NCBI GenBank assembly: GCA_006844765.1
Contig: SPJV01000209.1
Coordinates: 1 to 55,269, forward strand
Reading direction: 5' to 3'
Origin: Alphaproteobacteria bacterium
GTDB taxonomy: Bacteria; Pseudomonadota; Alphaproteobacteria; UBA8366; Aestuariispiraceae
DNA: 55,269 bases
How positions within the stretch are numbered: position 1 is the stretch's first letter; every line of letters begins with the position of its first letter. The notes beneath the pieces are model-generated. The model had not been told where the DNA came from. It did not search any database and was given only the letters and a program-made list of their open reading frames with translations. Position numbers and translations under genes: made by a program. Positions 32,702 through 41,427 of the stretch are shown in pieces.

Positions 32702-33505
32702 TTAGGAATGGGCCGCGAGTGCTGTCGCGGCGATCAGGCAGGCTAACTCACCAAATTGCTCCGCCGCGCCCAAGGTATCGCCGTTGTGACCGCCGAGTTT
32801 TCTTTTTAGCAATCTGTAGGCGGCAAACGCGGCAAGCAAGGTTAAAACCACGGCGATCAGCCCGGCTGTTCCCAGAAGCAACATCGCGGCAAGGGCGGCG
32901 ATCAGGAACGCGATGCCGACATGGGCGATGTGGGGACGACCGGCAGCCGCCGCCAACCCCGACTTTGACGCCGAATCAAGCGTGCCCATTAGAAGGGCCG
33001 GCACAGATCTGCCGAGCATATGGGCTGCAATCAAGGCTGAAGCAGCAGAGATCGGATCGGCAATTGCTGCTAATAAGGAGGCTTTCAAGCCAGTGGCAAT
33101 GATCAACGCCAAGGCACCATAGCCACCGATACGGCTATCCCGCATGATCGTAAGCCGACGTTCCACATCACCACCGGCCCAGAGCCCGTCGAAGCTGTCG
33201 GCAAGCCCGTCTTCATGCAGTGCCCCGGTAACAAAGGCAGTTGCTCCGAGCGCCAGGAAGGCTGCGGCCCAAGCTCCAAGACCAATCTCGCGCGCGATCC
33301 ACAGGACCAGCGCGCCAATTGCGCCGACCACCAACCCGGCAAATGGAAAGGCCCAGACCGCAGCGCCTGGCGCGCCATGACGAGAGCCCGGCACAGGAAG
33401 CCGGGTCATGAAGCTCATCACCGACAGGAATCCATCCAGAATGCCCAAAAGGCCACTCCGGGCGTTCTCATCGCCGGATGCGTCTGATTGGTTCTTGCCC
33501 GTCAT
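32702..33505 (-). CDS. cobS: Adenosylcobinamide-GDP ribazoletransferase (cobalamin synthase)
   Basis: 267 residues from ATG 33505 with AAGG four bases upstream; a GTG at 33529 would add eight. A polytopic inner-membrane enzyme that joins AdoCbi-GDP with alpha-ribazole. FMTRLPVP at the start, GALHEDGLADSFDGLWAGG (the acidic metal site) and RDSRIGGYGALAL are diagnostic. About seven hydrophobic segments follow. Heads the leftward run cobS-cobC-orf-cobU-cobW. It diverges from cobT with an 82-bp gap, too short for a cobalamin riboswitch. Confidence 0.95.
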   Translation of the reverse strand: MTGKNQSDASGDENARSGLLGILDGFLSVMSFMTRLPVPGSRHGAPGAAVWAFPFAGLVVGAIGALVLWIAREIGLGAWAAAFLALGATAFVTGALHEDGLADSFDGLWAGGDVERRLTIMRDSRIGGYGALALIIATGLKASLLAAIADPISAASALIAAHMLGRSVPALLMGTLDSASKSGLAAAAGRPHIAHVGIAFLIAALAAMLLLGTAGLIAVVLTLLAAFAAYRLLKRKLGGHNGDTLGAAEQFGELACLIAATALAAHS

Positions 33506-33587
33506 GCTGCCTTTGTCTAAGCCTGCCACAGCGACGAATGCCGCGCTGCGTTACATTAAGATCAATCCAGTAGCAGGAAAAGCAAGC

Positions 33588-34646
33588 ATGTCTGATACCG
33601 CGCCGCCGAATGACATGAATTCCCCCGAAGCAGGGCCACAGGCCGATCTGAACGAGATCCGCGATTTGATGCGGGCACTGCCGGGTGCAGATGAGGATGC
33701 GGCGGACGCCGCGCGGGCGCGTGACGGGCAGTTGACCAAACCGCCGGGCGCGCTGGGACGGCTGGAGGAAATCGCCGAGTGGGCCGCCAAGTGGCAAGGC
33801 AAGGCGCCGCCAAGCGCAGACCGACCTCGTGTTGCTGTCTTTGCAGCCAATCACGGCGTGGCAGCGCGCGGTGTTTCGGCGTTTCCCAGCGATGTGACCG
33901 CGCAGATGGTGGCGAATTTCCAGGCAGGCGGAGCGGCAGTGAACCAACTGTGCGGCGTGATGGATGCGGAACTGCGGGTCTATGAAATGGCCCTGGATCA
34001 GCCGACAGAGGATTTCACCCAAGCTCCAGCGATGAGCGAGGAAGACTGCGCAACCGCCATGGCGTACGGCATGATGGCGGTCGAAGAAGGCATTGATGTC
34101 TTATGCCTGGGGGAGATGGGAATCGGTAACTCTACTGCCGGCGCGGCCTTGGCGCATGCGTTACACGGCGGAGAGGCCGAGGACTGGACCGGGCCCGGGA
34201 CCGGGGTTGCCGGAAGTGCTATGGAAAACAAGATCGCCGTGGTTCGCGATGGCGTCGCACGTCATGCCACGGCGGCGAGCGATGGGTTTGATATCCTGCG
34301 CCGCCTCGGGGGGTTGGAGCTTGCCGCCCTTGCAGGGGCTGTGATCGCCGCGCGTATGGGCCGGGTGCCGGTCATCCTGGATGGCTATGCGGCGACCGCC
34401 GCTGCGGCTTGTCTGGCGGCGGTTCGTGACGATGCCCTTGATCATTGTCTGGTCGGGCATCTTTCTGCGGAACCGGCGCATGGCCGGCTTTGCGCGGCCC
34501 TGGGGAAAGAACCGCTATTGAATTACGGTATGCGTCTTGGCGAAGCGTCGGGCGCGACGTTGGCGCTTGGCATCGTGAAGTCGGCGATTGCCTGCCACAG
34601 CGGTATGGCAACATTCGCGGAAGCTGGAGTCAGCGGAAAAGACTGA
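33588..34646 (+). CDS. cobT: Nicotinate-nucleotide-dimethylbenzimidazole phosphoribosyltransferase
   Basis: 352 residues from ATG 33588, which has AGGAA nine bases upstream; the ORF extends to 33408 without family similarity. It makes alpha-ribazole-5-phosphate from DMB and NaMN, feeding the CobC-like phosphatase and CobS. FAANHGVAARGVSAFP, GEMGIGNSTAGAA and the C-terminal RLGEASGATLALGIVKSA with the catalytic Glu are clear. It is the only rightward gene of the cobalamin locus. Confidence 0.96.
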   Translation: MSDTAPPNDMNSPEAGPQADLNEIRDLMRALPGADEDAADAARARDGQLTKPPGALGRLEEIAEWAAKWQGKAPPSADRPRVAVFAANHGVAARGVSAFPSDVTAQMVANFQAGGAAVNQLCGVMDAELRVYEMALDQPTEDFTQAPAMSEEDCATAMAYGMMAVEEGIDVLCLGEMGIGNSTAGAALAHALHGGEAEDWTGPGTGVAGSAMENKIAVVRDGVARHATAASDGFDILRRLGGLELAALAGAVIAARMGRVPVILDGYAATAAAACLAAVRDDALDHCLVGHLSAEPAHGRLCAALGKEPLLNYGMRLGEASGATLALGIVKSAIACHSGMATFAEAGVSGKD

Positions 34647-34663
34647 ACGGAGCGTAAACTCTG

Positions 34664-36244
34664 ATGACGACGCGCGGTCCTGGTTCAGAATTCATTGTCG
34701 AGCCTCAGGACCGGGTGCTCGCCTTTCTGGCCGATCCCGCAACCCATGGCGGGGCCGAGGTTCGGGAAATTCGCACCCATGGGTCGGCCGTCTATATCGC
34801 CGGAGAGCGGGTGCTGAAGCTGAAGCGCGCTGTCCTCTATCCCTTCATGGATTATTCGACGGTCGCCAAGCGGCGCGATGCCTGTGTGGATGAAGTCCGT
34901 CTGAACCGCAGAACAGCACCCACACTCTACCAGGGTGTCGCTCCAATCCTGGATGTCGAGGGCAGGCTTACCCTTGGCAAAATTGTTGAGGATCCGGGTG
35001 CTATCGAGGCGCTGGATTGGGTCGTCATCATGCAGCGCTTTGATGAAGACGGACAGTTTGATCGCCTCTTGGAAGCCGGAAAGCTTGATGCTGAAACGTT
35101 GGATGCGGCAGCACGCGCCATCGCAGCGTTCCATCGAACGGCTGAACCTGTCGAGCCACTCGGTGGTGGCGGCGCGGCCCAGGCTGTCTCCCAGGTGCTG
35201 GAGGGTAATCTCAACTGGATGCGGGATTACGTCGGTTTCCCGGCGGATCGTGTTGATGCGATGCGGGAAGCATGCCGGACGGCGTTGGCGGCTGTTACGC
35301 CTCTGCTTGATGGGCGCGGGCAGGCGGGGTGGGTCCGTGAATGCCATGGCGACCTGCATCTTCGGAACATCTGCCTGATTGATGGCAAGCCGACGCCTTT
35401 CGACTGTATCGAATTCAATCCCGCCTTTGCCCGGATCGACATATTGTATGATCTCGCCTTCCTGGTGATGGATTTGATCGCCCGGAATGCCGGGGAGGCT
35501 GCAAATCTGGTCTTTCGTCGGTATCTGGAGGCGTTGCCGGAGGCACTGGAAGCGCTTGCCGCCATGCCGTTGTTCCTTGGTATGCGGGCGCAGATCCGGG
35601 CAAAAGTCGAAGGGGCAGCGGTGCCGCTTCAGTCTGACCCGCAAGCGGCGGAAGCCATTGCTGAAGAGGCCATGCGCTATTTCGACCTGGCTGGATCCTT
35701 CTTGGCGCCGGCGACACCGGCGGTTTTCGCGGTTGGCGGACCTTCGGGTACCGGGAAATCCAGCCTTGCCGGCGCACTCGCCCCAAGATTGGGTCGCCTG
35801 CCGGGGGCGGTTGTTCTGCGGTCCGATGCCATACGGAAAGAATTGTTCGGCAAGTCGGCGCTGGAGGAATTGCCACCCGAAGCCTATCTGTCGGCGGTCA
35901 GCGAAAAGGTCTATGCGATCATGGAAGGCCGCGTGAAGACCATCTTGCAAGGTGGTTACGCGGTGGTTCTGGACGCAACATTCACGCATCCTGACAGCCG
36001 GCAACGTGCCGAGGCTCTCGCGGCATCGATGTCTGTTCCTTTCCAGGGATATTGGTTGGAGGCCCCTGCAGAGCTGCTGGCAGACAGAATCTCCGCCCGG
36101 CAGGGGGATGTGTCCGATGCTACTGCGGATGTGATGCGTGACCAATTCGCGCAAGGATGGGGCGTGGTCTCCTGGGCCCGGATTGATGCGTCCGTCGGCC
36201 TCGCATCCATGGCGGAGCAGGCGTTCGGCTATATCACAGCTTGA
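34664..36244 (+). CDS. Bifunctional APH-like kinase / AAA-type ATP-binding protein
   Basis: 526 residues. The N-terminal half (about 1-340) is an aminoglycoside-phosphotransferase-fold kinase: VIMQRFDEDG, CHGDLHLRNI (catalytic Asp and Asn) and FDCIEFN (metal-binding). The C-terminal half is a P-loop kinase with GPSGTGKSSLAGAL (about 363) and VVLRSDAIRKELFG, similar to gluconate/T4 polynucleotide-kinase-like ATPases. The fusion is known in many proteobacteria, but its substrate is not. It begins 17 bp after cobT and may share its transcript; the link to RegB downstream (31 bp) is by position only. Confidence 0.85.
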   Translation: MTTRGPGSEFIVEPQDRVLAFLADPATHGGAEVREIRTHGSAVYIAGERVLKLKRAVLYPFMDYSTVAKRRDACVDEVRLNRRTAPTLYQGVAPILDVEGRLTLGKIVEDPGAIEALDWVVIMQRFDEDGQFDRLLEAGKLDAETLDAAARAIAAFHRTAEPVEPLGGGGAAQAVSQVLEGNLNWMRDYVGFPADRVDAMREACRTALAAVTPLLDGRGQAGWVRECHGDLHLRNICLIDGKPTPFDCIEFNPAFARIDILYDLAFLVMDLIARNAGEAANLVFRRYLEALPEALEALAAMPLFLGMRAQIRAKVEGAAVPLQSDPQAAEAIAEEAMRYFDLAGSFLAPATPAVFAVGGPSGTGKSSLAGALAPRLGRLPGAVVLRSDAIRKELFGKSALEELPPEAYLSAVSEKVYAIMEGRVKTILQGGYAVVLDATFTHPDSRQRAEALAASMSVPFQGYWLEAPAELLADRISARQGDVSDATADVMRDQFAQGWGVVSWARIDASVGLASMAEQAFGYITA

Positions 36245-36275
36245 AGCCAGCGTTAGGAAGTGGTCCCCTTTCCCG

Positions 36276-37595
36276 ATGAGCATTCTGAATTATCAACATG
36301 ATGCGGATTTTGAAGGCGCGGAACCAGCGGGGCTTAATCTAAAGACCCTGGTTGCGATCCGATGGACCGCCGTCGCCGGCCAGATCGCGACGGTCATGGT
36401 CGTTGCCTATATGCTCAATTTCGCCCTGCCGATTGCCGCCTTGTTGGCCGGTATTGCGATCCTGGTGGGATCAAACTTGTATCTGGGGTTTGGGCGACGA
36501 GGGCGACGCTGGCTGACCGTGCGGCGGGCAACTTGGGTTCTCGGGTTCGATATTCTGCAGCTTGCCTTTCTGCTCGGGCTGACCGGCGGGTTGCTGAACC
36601 CGTTTGTCGTCCTGATGTTGGCCCCGGTCGCGGTATCGGCAACGATCCTGACCCGCAATACGACTTTGAAACTTTGTGTCCTGGACTTCGCGGCCATTAC
36701 CTGGCTCGCCTTCTGGCATTTGCCACTACCCTGGGCGGGATCAGGCATCGCGCTTTCCCCGATCTATGTGCTGGGATCCTGGACCGCGATGTCGGTGGCG
36801 CTGGTCTTCATTGCGGCCTATGTCTGGACGGCATCTGATGAAGCGCGCCGTCTGTCATCCGCCCTGGCCAAGTCAGAAGCTGCCTTGGCAAAAGAGCGGG
36901 AGTTGTCATCGCTGGGTGCTTTGGCGGCAGCGGCGGCGCATGAACTCGGTTCCCCCCTGGCAACCATTGCTGTGGTTGCTAAAGAACTCAGCCTGCAAGT
37001 GCCCCCTGGCAGTGACCTTGCCGAAGATATCGACTTGCTGCGCAGTCAATCGGATCGGTGTCGCGATATTCTCCATCAGCTTGAAGAACGCCCTCCTGCA
37101 GATGGTGGGGAGCCCTTCCATCTGCTCTCCCTGACAGCGCTGGTGGAGACGGCTGCGGAAGACCATCTGCCCGATGAGATTGACTTCGATATTCTCGCGG
37201 TCTTGGAGCAGGAAGGGCCGGAGCCGGAAGTACCTCGATCGCCGGAATTCCTGAACGGTATCGGCAACCTTATTTCTAACGCCGGGCAATTTGCGCGGAC
37301 ACGCGTTGAAGTCCGGGTTGGATGGAATGCTAAGACCGTGACCGTGGTCGTTCAGGATGATGGCCCCGGATTTCCGAACAGTGTCCTGCGTTCCGCTGGG
37401 GAGCCTTATATCTCTACGCGGGCTGGGGTCGACGGCCATATGGGCCTTGGAATCTTCGTTGCTACGACCTTGCTGGAAGGCATGGGAGCAACTGTGAGTT
37501 ATGAGAATGCGGGTGGGGCACGGGTCAATGTTGTGTGGCCGCGCTCAAAACTGGCGTCGGAAGCGGACGCTGGTGTGGTGGGTGGAATCGGCTAG
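36276..37595 (+). CDS. regB: Redox sensor histidine kinase RegB/PrrB/ActS
   Basis: 439 residues from ATG 36276. The N-half has six membrane helices with the quinone-binding GGLLNPF motif between helices. HELGSPLATI carries the phosphorylated His (H-box); SQSDRCRDIL contains the redox-active Cys of RegB. N-box GNLISNAGQF and G-boxes DDGPGFP, GLGIFVATTL follow. It senses the ubiquinone pool and redox state and phosphorylates RegA, encoded 37 bp downstream. The senC gene often linked to regA is absent here. Confidence 0.95.
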   Translation: MSILNYQHDADFEGAEPAGLNLKTLVAIRWTAVAGQIATVMVVAYMLNFALPIAALLAGIAILVGSNLYLGFGRRGRRWLTVRRATWVLGFDILQLAFLLGLTGGLLNPFVVLMLAPVAVSATILTRNTTLKLCVLDFAAITWLAFWHLPLPWAGSGIALSPIYVLGSWTAMSVALVFIAAYVWTASDEARRLSSALAKSEAALAKERELSSLGALAAAAAHELGSPLATIAVVAKELSLQVPPGSDLAEDIDLLRSQSDRCRDILHQLEERPPADGGEPFHLLSLTALVETAAEDHLPDEIDFDILAVLEQEGPEPEVPRSPEFLNGIGNLISNAGQFARTRVEVRVGWNAKTVTVVVQDDGPGFPNSVLRSAGEPYISTRAGVDGHMGLGIFVATTLLEGMGATVSYENAGGARVNVVWPRSKLASEADAGVVGGIG

Positions 37596-37632
37596 ACTAG
37601 ATCGGCGAAATTGCGGTTCGGGAGGAAATGCG

Positions 37633-38187
37633 ATGGCGGAAGGAATACCCAGCCCGGCGCGGGAACGGACGCTGCTGGTCGTTGACGATGATGCGCCACT
37701 AAGAAACCGACTGGTCCGGGCGCTGGAACAGCGCGGCTTCACAGCGCGTGGCGCCGCCAGTGTGGCTGAAGGTTTGGAACAAGCGGGGGAGGCACCGCCT
37801 GCCTTTGCTGTTGTCGATATGCGTCTGGAAGATGGCACGGGCTTGGAAGTCGTCGAAGCCTTGCGGGACGCCCGGCCTGACGTTCGTATTGTCATGCTGA
37901 CCGGTTACGGCAATATCGCAAGTGCTGTTACGGCTGTGAAAAAAGGCGCGGTGGATTATCTCGCCAAGCCAGCGGATGCGGATCAGATTTGCGCGGCTTT
38001 GCTGGAAGAAGATCGCCCCCTGCCGCCGCCGCCGACGGATCCCATGTCAGCGGATCGGGTGCGGTGGGAACATATCCAGCGCGTCTTCGAACAATGTGAT
38101 CGGAATGTCTCTGAAACCGCGCGGCGTCTTAAGATGCACCGCCGGACCTTGCAGCGAATCCTGAACAAACACGCCCCGCGCGGTTAA
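37633..38187 (+). CDS. regA: Response regulator RegA/PrrA/ActR
   Basis: 184 residues from ATG 37633, with GGAGG seven bases upstream. The receiver domain has VVDDDAPLRNR, the phospho-acceptor Asp in VVDMRLEDG and Lys in YLAKPADA. A Pro linker (PLPPPPTDP) leads to the near-invariant Fis-type HTH (VRWEHIQRV, CDRNVSETARRLKMHRRTLQRIL). It globally controls respiration, photosynthesis or nitrogen and carbon fixation genes in alphaproteobacteria. It ends 68 bp from convergent ptsN. Confidence 0.97.
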   Translation: MAEGIPSPARERTLLVVDDDAPLRNRLVRALEQRGFTARGAASVAEGLEQAGEAPPAFAVVDMRLEDGTGLEVVEALRDARPDVRIVMLTGYGNIASAVTAVKKGAVDYLAKPADADQICAALLEEDRPLPPPPTDPMSADRVRWEHIQRVFEQCDRNVSETARRLKMHRRTLQRILNKHAPRG

Positions 38188-38192
38188 TAAAA

Positions 38193-38222
38193 CGGCATCT
38201 CTAAGGACGGCATCTCTAAGGA
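38193..38222. repeat. Perfect 15-bp tandem duplication
   Basis: CGGCATCTCTAAGGA occurs twice head to tail between the stop codons of regA and ptsN. It looks like a replication-slippage duplication; no function is evident. Confidence 0.85.
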
Positions 38223-38255
38223 TAGCCCGGAACGTTGCGAGTGGCGTCTATGCGT

Positions 38256-38723
38256 CTACGCTGCGTGATGAGTCGTCGTGACTTCTGTCAGCAAGCCATA
38301 GATCGCTTCGGCGCTGTCCGTGCCGCGCAGTTTATCGCAATTGGTTCTGTCGCGCAGCAGCCGAGAGACCCGCGCCAGTGCTTTCAGATGATCGGCACCC
38401 GCGGATTCCGGGGCCAGTAGCAGAAACATCAGATCGACCGGTTGGTCGTCGACAGAATCGAACTCGACCGGGCGTTCCAGCCGGGCGAATAGCCCGCGGA
38501 GCTGACTTAGTTCAGCGAATTTCCCATGCGGGATCGCGATGCCATTCCCAACCCCGGTCGTGCCCAAGCGCTCACGCTCAAGCAGCGTGTCAAAGATCCG
38601 TCGTTCATCAAGGCCGATGATCCCTGACGCGCGCCGAGAGAGTTCGTGCAGTGCCTGTTTCTTGGAGGCAACGCTCAATTTTGGCACGACGCCGTCAATT
38701 TCCAGAAGATCGCCGATATCCAT
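38256..38723 (-). CDS. ptsN: PTS IIA-like nitrogen-regulatory protein EIIA(Ntr)
   Basis: 155 residues. EIIA(Ntr) accepts phosphate from NPr of the PTS(Ntr) chain and signals nitrogen, potassium and cell-envelope status. The phospho-His lies in GIAIPHGKF (about residue 68), and VDLMFLLLAPESAGADHLKALARVSRLLRD is the family's second-half signature. It follows hpf by 50 bp. In most proteobacteria hpf-ptsN follow rpoN; here they lie 27 kb away. Confidence 0.96.
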   Translation of the reverse strand: MDIGDLLEIDGVVPKLSVASKKQALHELSRRASGIIGLDERRIFDTLLERERLGTTGVGNGIAIPHGKFAELSQLRGLFARLERPVEFDSVDDQPVDLMFLLLAPESAGADHLKALARVSRLLRDRTNCDKLRGTDSAEAIYGLLTEVTTTHHAA

Positions 38724-38773
38724 CGTACCCTCTGCTTGGATTGGAGTGAAAAAAGCAGGCGTCAGGCCTGCCG

Positions 38774-39358
38774 TTAGGCTTCTTCAGACAGTGTCGGGTC
38801 GACCCAGCCGATATTGCCGTCAGGCCGCTGGTAAACCAGATTGATCCCGCCGTGGGAAGAGTTACGGAACAGCATGACCGGCTGAGCAGAAAGATCGAGA
38901 CGCATCGTTGCCTCACCGACCGACATGGTTTCCACGAAGGTCGCCATTTCCGCAACGATGATCGGCTGATCCGATTCAGCTGCTTCATTCTCCGTCGCGA
39001 CTTCCGGTTCCGGCTGCAGAATGTATTGACGCGCCTGAACAGCATCCGCCGTCGGCAAGCGATGTTTGTGATCCCGGAGGCGACGTTTGTAGCGACGCAA
39101 GCGCTTCAGCACATGTTCAGAAGCAACATCAAGCGCGATATAGGCATCAGCGCCCTTACCGGATCCTTGAACCAAGACACGTTTGGAGACATGGGCCTGG
39201 ATGTCGACTTCGAACGCATGGCCTTCCTTGGAGAGGGTGACTGTTACGTCCGTTGCGTTGTCAAAGTATTTGCCGATTGAGTCGGGAAGTGTTTCTTCAA
39301 TATGTTCACGGAATGCCGTACCAATATCGACCTGCTTACCCTTAACCGACAAATTCAT
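38774..39358 (-). CDS. hpf: Ribosome hibernation promoting factor (long form)
   Basis: 194 residues from ATG 39358 (AAGGG eight bases upstream); the upstream 26 residues of the open frame are not family-like. N-terminal HPF/YfiA fold (MNLSVKGKQVDIGTAFREHI, about 1-100), a Glu-rich linker, and the C-terminal dimerisation domain of long HPFs (TMSVGEATMRLDL ... VLFRNSSHGGINLVYQRPDG, 135-194). It forms 100S ribosome dimers in stationary phase. It has a good sigma-70 promoter upstream. Confidence 0.95.
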   Translation of the reverse strand: MNLSVKGKQVDIGTAFREHIEETLPDSIGKYFDNATDVTVTLSKEGHAFEVDIQAHVSKRVLVQGSGKGADAYIALDVASEHVLKRLRRYKRRLRDHKHRLPTADAVQARQYILQPEPEVATENEAAESDQPIIVAEMATFVETMSVGEATMRLDLSAQPVMLFRNSSHGGINLVYQRPDGNIGWVDPTLSEEA

Positions 39359-39512
39359 CTTGAACGCCCTTTCCGCGGTTCCAAGCCATTTCCACTCGGG
39401 AGTTTGGTGACCAATGCCGCTTCCCCAAGCATACACGAGAGGGCGCAGTTGTCATCCTTTGGCTTGCAAGGAGGAATAAGAGAATACCGTTCCCTCCTCC
39501 TCGAAGCCGCGG

Positions 39513-39541
39513 AAACTACTGATGCGCCCTTACCAAGTCAA
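39513..39541 (-). promoter_or_regulatory. Predicted hpf promoter
   Basis: On the minus strand TTGACT (39541-39536), a 17-bp spacer and TAGTTT (39518-39513) make a strong sigma-70-like promoter. The leader to hpf would be about 150 nt. Confidence 0.6.
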
Positions 39542-39815
39542 GTGTTGTGGCCTTTCTGTTGATTCCGAATAAAATATATTAAAAACAATTGGTTAATAGT
39601 TTCTTACTTGCGCGCTGTTGATGGAGCCCATGTGGAAACAATGCCAATACCGCTGGAATAAGCCCATTCCGGGGCGACCTTTGGGTGTTGTGGAAACAGT
39701 CTGATGCGGTCTCTATGCAAGATCCCGATTGTCGATCCGAAAATTTTAGTTAGCGAATCCCCTCGGTTTCTCTAATAGGAACAAGTGGGCTGTGGATGAG
39801 ACGGAGGGCTTCTGG
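39542..39815. other. Intergenic region between hpf promoter and Rieske gene
   Basis: About 270 bp, AT-rich at first (AATAAAATATATTAAAAACAATTGG near 39570-39590), without a gene. It has a 10-bp direct repeat TGTGGAAACA at 39631-39640 and 39689-39698, and a GGAAT/ATTCC hairpin at 39655-39670. These could be regulator sites for the Rieske gene, but nothing decisive is visible. Confidence 0.35.
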
Positions 39816-41051
39816 ATGGTATCTGGGGCGCAGGAAACCGAACATATAGCTGCGGATAAAAGGCCGCTCGGATTTGACGCGGAACCCGATGCATTAGCCG
39901 CAGTTGAGGCGATTATTAGGGCTTCCGGAATCAATCAGACCTTGGCCCCTATCGACTGCCCCTCCGGATTGCCGAATCAAGCCTATACCGATCCTGCCTG
40001 GTTCGCGTTGGAACAGTCCCGCATATTTGCCCGCCAGTGGATTTTCGTCGGCAGCGATGGTGAGTTGCCAGAGGTGGGCTCCATCAAGCCTATCGAGATC
40101 GCCGGACAACCGATCATGCTGGTCCGAGGGGAGGATCAGACCGTTCGTGCCTTCCACAATGTCTGCCGGCACAGAGGAACACAGTTGATAACGGAGCCTT
40201 GTGCCCTTCGTTCCGTGACCTGCCCTTATCACGCCTGGAATTACCGGTTGGACGGACGTTTGCGGTCGCGTCCGCATTTCCGGGGACCGAACCAGGTTGA
40301 ACGCTTCTCGGAAGAGGTCAATCCCGAGCTTGATCTTCTGCCGGTTCGGTTGTCGTCCTGGCAGGGGTGTCTCTTCGTTGATCTATCCGGGCAAGCACCG
40401 GATCTTTCGCACTGGCTCGCCCCCATGTTGGCCCGTTTCGGGGCGTATGATTTTGCGAATATCCAATGGATCGGGAAAGACAGTTTCACGATCCGCGCAA
40501 ATTGGAAGCTGGTGCTTGAGAATTACATGGAGCCCTATCACGTCTTCGCGGCTCATCCCCGGCTTCTGGCCCATGCGCCGATGGATGTACGGTGGTCTGG
40601 GCAGTGGCAAGATCATGTTTTCTATAACGATTATGTCGCGCCGACATTGACCGAAGGCCGTGGGGCAGCCCTTCCGCACTATCCGAATCTGTCTGATGAA
40701 GACACGCGGCGGGGCGCCTGGACCACCTGTTTCCCGACATTCTGTGTCGAGGTCTTTGCGGATCAATTCACGGTCTTGGTCACCTATCCGATTGCCCCGG
40801 ATGAGACTTATGAAGAGCTGCATTTCTTCGTTGTGAATGAAGACGCCGCGCATGCGCCGGAACATGAAGAAGGCCGCAAAGGTCTCTTGGAGATGTGGCA
40901 TGACCTCAATCTGGAGGATGTCGCCATCCTGGAGCGGTTGCAAAAGGGTCGGAAATCCGCCGCCTTCCCCGGTTCGCTCATGTCACCGGCCTGGGAAACA
41001 CCCTCGCATCAGTTAAGTCAGAAAGTTCTGCAAGCGATTGTCGAGCCCTAG
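39816..41051 (+). CDS. Rieske-type aromatic-ring-hydroxylating oxygenase, alpha subunit
   Basis: 411 residues from ATG 39816, preceded by GGAGGG at ideal spacing; a GTG at 39792 gives eight more residues. Rieske 2Fe-2S motif: CRHRGTQL ... CPYHAW (CxH, CxxH). The mononuclear iron site is visible in ENYMEPYHVFAAHP (His, His). No ferredoxin reductase or small subunit is near, so it depends on reductase encoded elsewhere. Homologues include N-demethylases and carnitine/betaine-type oxygenases, which I cannot separate from ring hydroxylases here. Linked with the NIPSNAP gene 46 bp downstream. Confidence 0.9.
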   Translation: MVSGAQETEHIAADKRPLGFDAEPDALAAVEAIIRASGINQTLAPIDCPSGLPNQAYTDPAWFALEQSRIFARQWIFVGSDGELPEVGSIKPIEIAGQPIMLVRGEDQTVRAFHNVCRHRGTQLITEPCALRSVTCPYHAWNYRLDGRLRSRPHFRGPNQVERFSEEVNPELDLLPVRLSSWQGCLFVDLSGQAPDLSHWLAPMLARFGAYDFANIQWIGKDSFTIRANWKLVLENYMEPYHVFAAHPRLLAHAPMDVRWSGQWQDHVFYNDYVAPTLTEGRGAALPHYPNLSDEDTRRGAWTTCFPTFCVEVFADQFTVLVTYPIAPDETYEELHFFVVNEDAAHAPEHEEGRKGLLEMWHDLNLEDVAILERLQKGRKSAAFPGSLMSPAWETPSHQLSQKVLQAIVEP

Positions 41052-41097
41052 CGGTCGGGGATAGTCTCGTCCGGACTTTGTTGAGGAGAGAGCCGAG

Positions 41098-41412
41098 ATG
41101 ATTATCGACCACCGCACCTACACAATCGCCCATGGGCGAAACAAAGACTATCTTGATTTATTTGAAGCCGAAGGCTTGCCCGTCCAACTCCGTCATCTGG
41201 GCCCGCTGATCGGGTATTTTCAGACGACGCTGGGTCCTTTGAACCAGGTGGTACATCTGTGGCAGTTCGACGATCTGGCCGACATGGAACGCCGCCGCGC
41301 CGCGCGGGACGCAGACCCGGATTGGACTGCATACAAAAAGAAGTCCGCCGGCATGCTGATCGCCCAAGAAAACAAGATCCTGGCCCCGACCAGCTTCTCG
41401 CCCCTGCGGTAA
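41098..41412 (+). CDS. NIPSNAP family protein
   Basis: 104 residues, one NIPSNAP (dimeric alpha-beta barrel) domain: DHRTYTIAHGRNKDYLDLFE, then QVVHLWQFDDLADMERRRAAR. A Shine-Dalgarno-like AGGAGAG precedes ATG 41098. NIPSNAP proteins often accompany oxygenases or aldehyde-handling genes; it most likely works with the Rieske protein encoded just upstream. It ends 15 bp from convergent acetoacetyl-CoA synthetase. The reaction is not established. Confidence 0.9.
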   Translation: MIIDHRTYTIAHGRNKDYLDLFEAEGLPVQLRHLGPLIGYFQTTLGPLNQVVHLWQFDDLADMERRRAARDADPDWTAYKKKSAGMLIAQENKILAPTSFSPLR

Positions 41413-41427
41413 AACAGGCGGATTCCC

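Noticed and set aside
33506..33587. Cobalamin riboswitch between cobS and cobT
   Set aside because: The divergent gap is only 82 bp and has no B12-box-like sequence.
34685..36283. 532-residue minus-strand open frame opposite the APH/ATPase gene
   Set aside because: Antisense shadow in GC-rich DNA; the plus-strand frame has complete kinase and P-loop motifs.
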